From the NCBI GenBank assembly GCA_022561675.1, contig JADFQT010000080.1:1-9480 (forward strand): 9,480 nucleotides of DNA, written 5' to 3'. Under the pieces are notes generated by a model. It saw only the letters and a list, made by a program, of their open reading frames with translations. It was not told where the DNA came from and did no database searches. The position numbers and the translations under genes are program-made. Below, one piece after another: positions 6,094-9,480 of this stretch. Position 1 is the stretch's first letter; the number at the start of each line of letters is the position of its first letter. The DNA is from Chloroflexota bacterium (GTDB lineage Bacteria > Chloroflexota > Dehalococcoidia > Lucifugimonadales > UBA3495).

Positions 6094-7382
6094 CCCAGCG
6101 GCAATCTTCGACTCCGCAGGTTGATGGCTCGTCTCCCCTATCGGGGAGAGATGGCAGTGAGGATAATCAGCGGGGTGATTACCGCTACACGGCATATTCC
6201 GCTTCTCGGGAGATAACTCAGGGCGTCATCAAGGCAGCTTCCTCCTCCGACGCCAGAGAGGTCCTGATCCGGTCCGGGTTGCAGCCTCTGGCAGTACGCC
6301 GGGTGAGGCCGTCAATTTTCCAAATGGAGTTGTTGGGCTCTAAGGGCGTAAAACCTCAGGAGGTGCTTACCCTTACCGAGCAAATGGCAGTCCTGTTGAA
6401 GGCCGGAGTTCCGCTGGTATCCACTATGGAGGCCCTCTATCAGCAGTGCGAAAACTCCAAGTTGAAGGAAGCATTGGAGGCAATAGCCGGAGACGTTCGC
6501 GGGGGCTTGCCCCTATCCCAAGCCATGGCCAAGTACCCCAAAATATTCTCCAATTTTTACACCCAGATGATAACTCTGGGGGAAACCAGCGGCGACCTGG
6601 AAGGTATCCTTGAACAGACCGCCCTCTACCAGGGCCGGGAACAGAATCTTCGCCAGACCATCAAGCGGGCACTGACCTACCCTTTGCTGGTAATCGGCCT
6701 GGCCGCGATTACCACGGTTATCATGGTGGTGTTTGTCTTGCCCAAGATCCTGGAATTGTTCTCCGTCTTGGATGTGCCGCTGCCGCTGATCACCCGCATT
6801 GTGCTGGGAATCTCCAGCTTCATTATTGGAAATCAGCTGAATCTAGGTCTTGCCATCATGGTGGCCGCCCTGGCGCTGTTCCTCGCCTGGCGCCGGCCGG
6901 TGACCAGGACTTACATGCACCGGGGGCTCTTGAGGGTGCCGGTGATCAAGCACATCATCGTCTATCGGGAGTTGGGCAGGTTCAGCCGCCTGACCAGCCT
7001 CATGCTCCACAACGGCCTGCCGCTTACCAGCATTTTGGGCATGGTGGCTGGAGTCGCCGGCAACCTGGAGATCAAGCGGGTGATACTGGAGTCGCAAGCG
7101 AAAGTGGCCGCCGGTGAGACGCTCTCCAGCGGCTTGGGAGAGGCGCCGTTCATTCCACCCATGTTCGTCAACCTGATACGGGTCGGAGATATCAGCGGCA
7201 ACCTGGAGGGCAACCTCACCTCCATCGCTAATTTTTACGACCGGGAGTTAGACGCGATAATTGCGTCCTCGCTGGCTATGCTTGAACCCATTTTGACCAT
7301 GCTCGTTGGAGGGATCATCGCTCTGGTAGCGCTGACCATCATCGTGCCTATCTATTCCCTCATAGGAAACGCCGGGGCATGA
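6090..7382 (+). CDS. pilC: PilC/GspF-family inner membrane platform protein
   Basis: 430-aa polytopic protein that couples the ATPase to pilin polymerisation. Residues 1-40 are polar and low in conservation. A T2SSF domain follows (about 92-218; LTEQMAVLLKAGVPLVSTMEAL, ITLGETSGDLEGIL), then membrane segments at about 198-220 and 238-265. A second T2SSF copy spans about 295-418 (RFSRLTSLMLHNGLPL, LIRVGDISGNLEGNL), with a final membrane helix at about 395-420 ending IIVPIYSL. The two repeats carry the paired GE-SG and GD-SG signatures expected of the family. The start ATG overlaps the ATPase stop (ATGA at 6090-6093). The frame stays open upstream into the ATPase gene, but that extension is antifamily sequence, so it is rejected. 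The stop overlaps the next start as ATGA again. Confidence 0.95.
   Translation: MTQRQSSTPQVDGSSPLSGRDGSEDNQRGDYRYTAYSASREITQGVIKAASSSDAREVLIRSGLQPLAVRRVRPSIFQMELLGSKGVKPQEVLTLTEQMAVLLKAGVPLVSTMEALYQQCENSKLKEALEAIAGDVRGGLPLSQAMAKYPKIFSNFYTQMITLGETSGDLEGILEQTALYQGREQNLRQTIKRALTYPLLVIGLAAITTVIMVVFVLPKILELFSVLDVPLPLITRIVLGISSFIIGNQLNLGLAIMVAALALFLAWRRPVTRTYMHRGLLRVPVIKHIIVYRELGRFSRLTSLMLHNGLPLTSILGMVAGVAGNLEIKRVILESQAKVAAGETLSSGLGEAPFIPPMFVNLIRVGDISGNLEGNLTSIANFYDRELDAIIASSLAMLEPILTMLVGGIIALVALTIIVPIYSLIGNAGA
6132..6149 (+). repeat. Short GC-rich hairpin in the pilC 5' coding region
   Basis: TCTCCCC (6132-6138) and GGGGAGA (6143-6149) form a perfect 7-bp stem with a TATC loop. It lies 42 nt after the platform-protein start, in its non-conserved N-terminal tail. 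Strong early-coding hairpins can slow translation or protect mRNA ends. The structure is seen; the effect is inferred. Confidence 0.4.
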
Positions 7383-7825
7383 AATATCAGGGGTCCCTCA
7401 GGTCGCTGTCATTACACCCCAAATGCCCGGTCCGGGCAAAGGGAACGTCCTGGTTCGGGGGGCTGGCCGCGTCGGGTGGCTTCACCATGGTGGAAATTGT
7501 GGTGAGCATCGTGGTCCTCAGCGTGGCATCGGTGGCTTTGGCGGGCGCCCTATCCACCGGGTACCTGGGCTACCGGGTACTCGAGAAGGACATGACCGCC
7601 CTGAATCTGGCCACTGCCCAGATGGAATACACCAAGGGCCCAGATACAGATTATAAGGTGTCAGGTTGTTATGACACCATAACTCCGCCAGAGGGTTACG
7701 GGATAACCGCTTGTGTTGAATATGTAGACGGTCGCCCGGTAGACCAGCTGCAGAGAATCGTAGTCAAGGTAACCCGCAACGATGTCGAAGTCCGTACATT
7801 GGAGGACTACAAGGCTAACCGATGA
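7379..7825 (+). CDS. Minor pseudopilin (PilV/GspI-like)
   Basis: 148-aa prepilin-like protein with an unusually long 34-residue leader. The cleavage site is G34|F35 in SGGFTMVEIVV with Glu at mature +5 (E39). A hydrophobic helix runs to about residue 57 and a small domain of about 90 residues follows, with two cysteines (in SGCYD and TACVE) that could pair. The first codon overlaps the platform-protein stop (ATGA, 7379-7382), so translation is coupled. Size, position in the operon and the MVEIVVS start resemble tip or priming minor pilins of the PilV/GspI/GspH group, but the sequence does not fix one subfamily. A later in-frame start is possible, since the long leader is atypical; Met37 lies inside the mature helix and would destroy the signal, so it is excluded. 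Confidence 0.82.
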   Translation: MKYQGSLRSLSLHPKCPVRAKGTSWFGGLAASGGFTMVEIVVSIVVLSVASVALAGALSTGYLGYRVLEKDMTALNLATAQMEYTKGPDTDYKVSGCYDTITPPEGYGITACVEYVDGRPVDQLQRIVVKVTRNDVEVRTLEDYKANR

Positions 7826-7874
7826 TGTGGTGAAACCGGAAACCCCCAGGGGGTCCTTCACGTTTGGCTTCGGT

Positions 7875-8417
7875 ATGCAGACCTGCAAAGTAAAGAGCTA
7901 CAGACCGCCAAATACGACGGGGAATCGCAATCAGCGCGGCTTTACGCTGATCGAAATGATCGTCGGCCTGGCAATCATGGCGCTGCTGGTTTCGGCCCTG
8001 GCTACCGGCATAACCCAGGCGTTTCGCGCTGCCTACTTCCAGCGGACCGGAGCGGTTTCCATGGATGAGGCCCGCCGGATAATCCCAATTATCACCAAAG
8101 ACCTCCAGATCGCCAAATCAACGAGTGGATCCGTCACACTGAATCCAGAGATTCCAGGGGCAGTGTTCACCATCACGTTTGAAGACCCCGAAGATGATAC
8201 TCCAATTGAACTCGAGATTATTTATACGCTAGATGAATCAAACCTGATCCGGTCGGAAGACGGCGTTGACCGGACAATTGGCCGCCACGTTAGGGAAGTA
8301 GAGTTCTCCATCACGGACCCCGGAATTGTAGAAGTAACCCTCGCCACGTGGACCGAAAAGAACGAAGCGACGGCAACTAACAACACCTGGACGGTGTACC
8401 AGCGACCCTCACCGTAG
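7875..8417 (+). CDS. Minor pseudopilin (GspJ/PilW-like)
   Basis: 180 aa from the chosen ATG. A short leader ends in QRG; cleavage is predicted at G|F in RGFTLIEMIVGL with the conserved Glu at +5. A hydrophobic helix of about 20 residues is followed by a beta-rich domain of about 140 residues (MDEARRIIPIITKDLQIAKS, then Glu/Asp-rich strands), the size expected of GspJ/PilW-type subunits. The start is uncertain. ATG 7875 has no clear ribosome site. A GTG at 7827 would follow the previous stop directly, and an ATG at 7782 would overlap the previous gene by 44 bp; both are in frame and would lengthen the leader. A processed pilin leader of about 22 residues is usual, which is why 7875 was chosen. 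It lies downstream of the PilV/GspI-like gene in the same operon. Confidence 0.8.
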   Translation: MQTCKVKSYRPPNTTGNRNQRGFTLIEMIVGLAIMALLVSALATGITQAFRAAYFQRTGAVSMDEARRIIPIITKDLQIAKSTSGSVTLNPEIPGAVFTITFEDPEDDTPIELEIIYTLDESNLIRSEDGVDRTIGRHVREVEFSITDPGIVEVTLATWTEKNEATATNNTWTVYQRPSP

Positions 8418-8431
8418 AACCCAGCCCTTTG

Positions 8432-8698
8432 ATGCTCCTTATTGGGCCAAGGTGGGTTAACAGGGAAAACGCGCAGAAAGTGATCGGTTCGATAAAAATA
8501 AAATATTCCAGCCAGCAAGGCCAAGCCTTGGCATTGGCCATCATAGTCGTGGCGATTACTGGGCTCCTCGCCGTTCCAGTTCTTCCAACTCGGCGCCCAA
8601 GCGGAAGAATTCCACGGCCTGCAATCTCTTTTGGGCGGTACCGGCTCGGGAAGTCCAGGGAAACAGCTGGGCCAGCCTGTGGACCCACTTGTCCGTGA
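8432..8698 (+). pseudogene. Truncated PilX-like prepilin gene
   Basis: It begins 14 bp after the GspJ-like gene with ATG 8432 (a TTG sits directly before it). The first 50 codons end in SQQGQALALAIIVVAITGL and then LAVPVL, the usual PilX-type start: a Gly-Gln-Ala-Leu junction leading into a hydrophobic helix without a +5 Glu. After about 8583 the frame reads Arg/Pro/Gly-rich sequence (RRPSGRIPRP), unlike a pilin, up to a stop at 8698. This part is antisense to a minus-strand gene. Full PilX-like proteins carry several hundred more residues. The real gene therefore appears cut at about 8572-8583, and the frame beyond is read-through. The alternative, a natural short protein, is less likely. 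Confidence 0.6.
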
Positions 8699-8867
8699 AG
8701 TGGGAAGCTTCCCAGCCCACCAGCCCGTACTTGTAGGGCGCCACAGTCAGGTCCAACGCCGAGGGACGGTAATCCTGGTTGGCGGACGCCACGACCACCA
8801 GCGCCAGGCACAGGGCCAGCGCTCCACCCCGGATTCGTCTAAAAGTGAGTAACGGTTTCGTGGTCAA
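8556..8867 (-). CDS. Small membrane-anchored protein, family unknown, possibly truncated
   Basis: 103 aa from a TTG at 8867 (no ATG or GTG fits; the ribosome site is poor). A basic N-terminus (KPLLTFRRIRGG) precedes a hydrophobic segment (about 16-29, ALALCLALVVVASA), consistent with a signal anchor. Then comes NQDYRPSALDLTVAPYKYGLVGWEASHF, a Trp/His-rich region, DKWVHRLAQLFPW, and a charged helix EFFRLGAELEELERRG. I recall similar N-termini on longer Chloroflexota proteins, from memory and without a search. If so, the protein ends early, exactly where the convergent pilX-like gene also breaks. It starts 32 bp after the oxidoreductase stop and probably shares its transcript. Function unknown. 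Confidence 0.6.
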   Translation of the reverse strand: MTTKPLLTFRRIRGGALALCLALVVVASANQDYRPSALDLTVAPYKYGLVGWEASHFTDKWVHRLAQLFPWTSRAGTAQKRLQAVEFFRLGAELEELERRGAQ

Positions 8868-8899
8868 GGCTTCCAGGTCAAGGCTTTTGGCCCAGCCAG

Positions 8900-9480
8900 T
8901 CAGGCCAGCACACGGTAGCGGTAGCTGGAGGTCAGTAGGTCTCCCTCTTCGAACCGATTGAACCGCAGGGGTCTGATGTCGATGGTGGAGGACGCTCCCT
9001 GAACGATGAGCTCGGCCATGGTCAGGCCGATCATCGGGGAGAGCTTGAACCCGTGCCCGCTGAATCCAACGGCGCAGTAGAGGCCTTGAATCCCAGGTAT
9101 CTCGTCCAGGATGGGATGCCAGTCGGGTGTGATGGTGAACAGACCGCTCCAACCGCCCCGGAAATAGGAATCGGCCATGGGCGGCATCCTTCGGGCCAGC
9201 TTGGCCAGATTGCCAGCCACGGCTTCCATATCCACGCCCTGGTTGTAGGTATCGACTTCCACCTCGTCTTCGCCAAAGCCCACCATGGTCATGCCGGAAC
9301 CGTCGGGCCGGAAGGAAAAGGACTGGGCGATGTCCCCCACCGTGGGATGGTGAGGAATCCGGTCCAGGGGACGGGTCAGGGTGGCCACTTGGTGGCGGAC
9401 CGTGCTCAGGGGAAGGTCGACGCCGATCTTGGCCATCTCGCGTCTCGACCAGGGCCCGGCAGCCACCACCGCCACCGGAG
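8900..9480 (-). CDS. FAD-dependent oxidoreductase (DAO/sarcosine-oxidase-like), C-terminal part
   Basis: The frame is open at the right window edge, so the N-terminal FAD-binding half is missing here; the GTG codons near 9475 lie inside the VVAAGPWS strand and are not a start. About 193 residues are seen: VAVVAAGPWS (flavin-side strand), the HQVATLTRPL substrate-domain segment, MTMVGFGEDEVEVD, then ITPDWHPILDEIPGIQGLY and AVGFSGHGFKLSPMIGLTMAELI. The last is the conserved C-terminal FAD-binding GFSGHGF signature of the D-amino-acid-oxidase/sarcosine-oxidase beta superfamily. The enzyme would oxidise a C-N bond in a small amine or amino acid and pass electrons to O2 or another acceptor. The substrate is not readable. 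The stop lies 32 bp before the small membrane-anchored gene. Confidence 0.9.
   Translation of the reverse strand, partial: PVAVVAAGPWSRREMAKIGVDLPLSTVRHQVATLTRPLDRIPHHPTVGDIAQSFSFRPDGSGMTMVGFGEDEVEVDTYNQGVDMEAVAGNLAKLARRMPPMADSYFRGGWSGLFTITPDWHPILDEIPGIQGLYCAVGFSGHGFKLSPMIGLTMAELIVQGASSTIDIRPLRFNRFEEGDLLTSSYRYRVLA

Noticed and set aside
8377..8811. 144-aa minus-strand open frame across the pseudopilin end
   Set aside because: It is antisense to the GspJ-like 3' end and in a different frame from the supported minus-strand protein; its composition is Gly/Arg-rich chance sequence.

Overview
The window looks like chromosomal DNA from a Chloroflexota bacterium, most likely of the SAR202/Dehalococcoidia type. 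This is inferred from gene content, not from a marker gene. One part of the case is a luciferase-family flavin monooxygenase next to an alpha/beta hydrolase and a fumarylacetoacetate-hydrolase-family (FAH) enzyme, a combination typical of SAR202 catabolic repertoires. The other part is a type IV pilus/type II secretion-like assembly operon with no secretin or alignment genes in view, which would suit a cell without a classical outer membrane. The window holds no rRNA, tRNA, CRISPR array, integrase or transposase that I can recognise.

Layout. (1) Positions 1-3009, minus strand: a tightly spaced run read right to left. It holds an alpha/beta hydrolase (3009-2209), a flavin-dependent monooxygenase (2181-889), an FAH-family protein (786-88) that has lost its C-terminal part, and the first 32 codons of a small hydrophobic protein that runs off the left edge. 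Together the first three suggest oxidation, hydrolysis and further breakdown of a cyclic or keto-acid compound. (2) 3010-3497: divergent intergenic region with a good sigma-70-type promoter (3343-3370) reading right and a leader of about 120 nt. (3) 3498-8417, plus strand: a pilus operon with a major pilin-like prepilin, a 391-bp gap carrying a palindromic REP/MITE-like element and a 13-bp triple repeat, then a PilB/GspE ATPase, a PilC/GspF platform protein and two minor pseudopilins. ATPase-platform and platform-pseudopilin junctions are ATGA stop/start overlaps. (4) 8432 to about 8583: the start of a further pilin-like gene (PilX-like N-terminus) that loses its family character abruptly. (5) 8556-9480, minus strand: a small membrane-anchored protein that may itself be truncated, downstream of the C-terminal part of an FAD-dependent (DAO/sarcosine-oxidase-like) oxidoreductase that runs off the right edge.

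How the genes work together. In the pilus operon, prepilins are inserted in the membrane, cleaved after Gly by a prepilin peptidase not present here, and polymerised on the PilC platform by the PilB ATPase. The pseudopilins would form the tip or priming complex. No retraction ATPase, PilM/N/O, peptidase or secretin is in view.

The most interesting places are the pilX-like/antisense-gene junction at about 8572-8583, the truncated FAH gene at the left, the palindromic element plus 13-bp repeats between pilin and ATPase, and the pilin leader. I did not find convincing evidence for an entirely new system. The window is mostly a recognisable pilus operon flanked by catabolic genes, with signs of rearrangement at both flanks.
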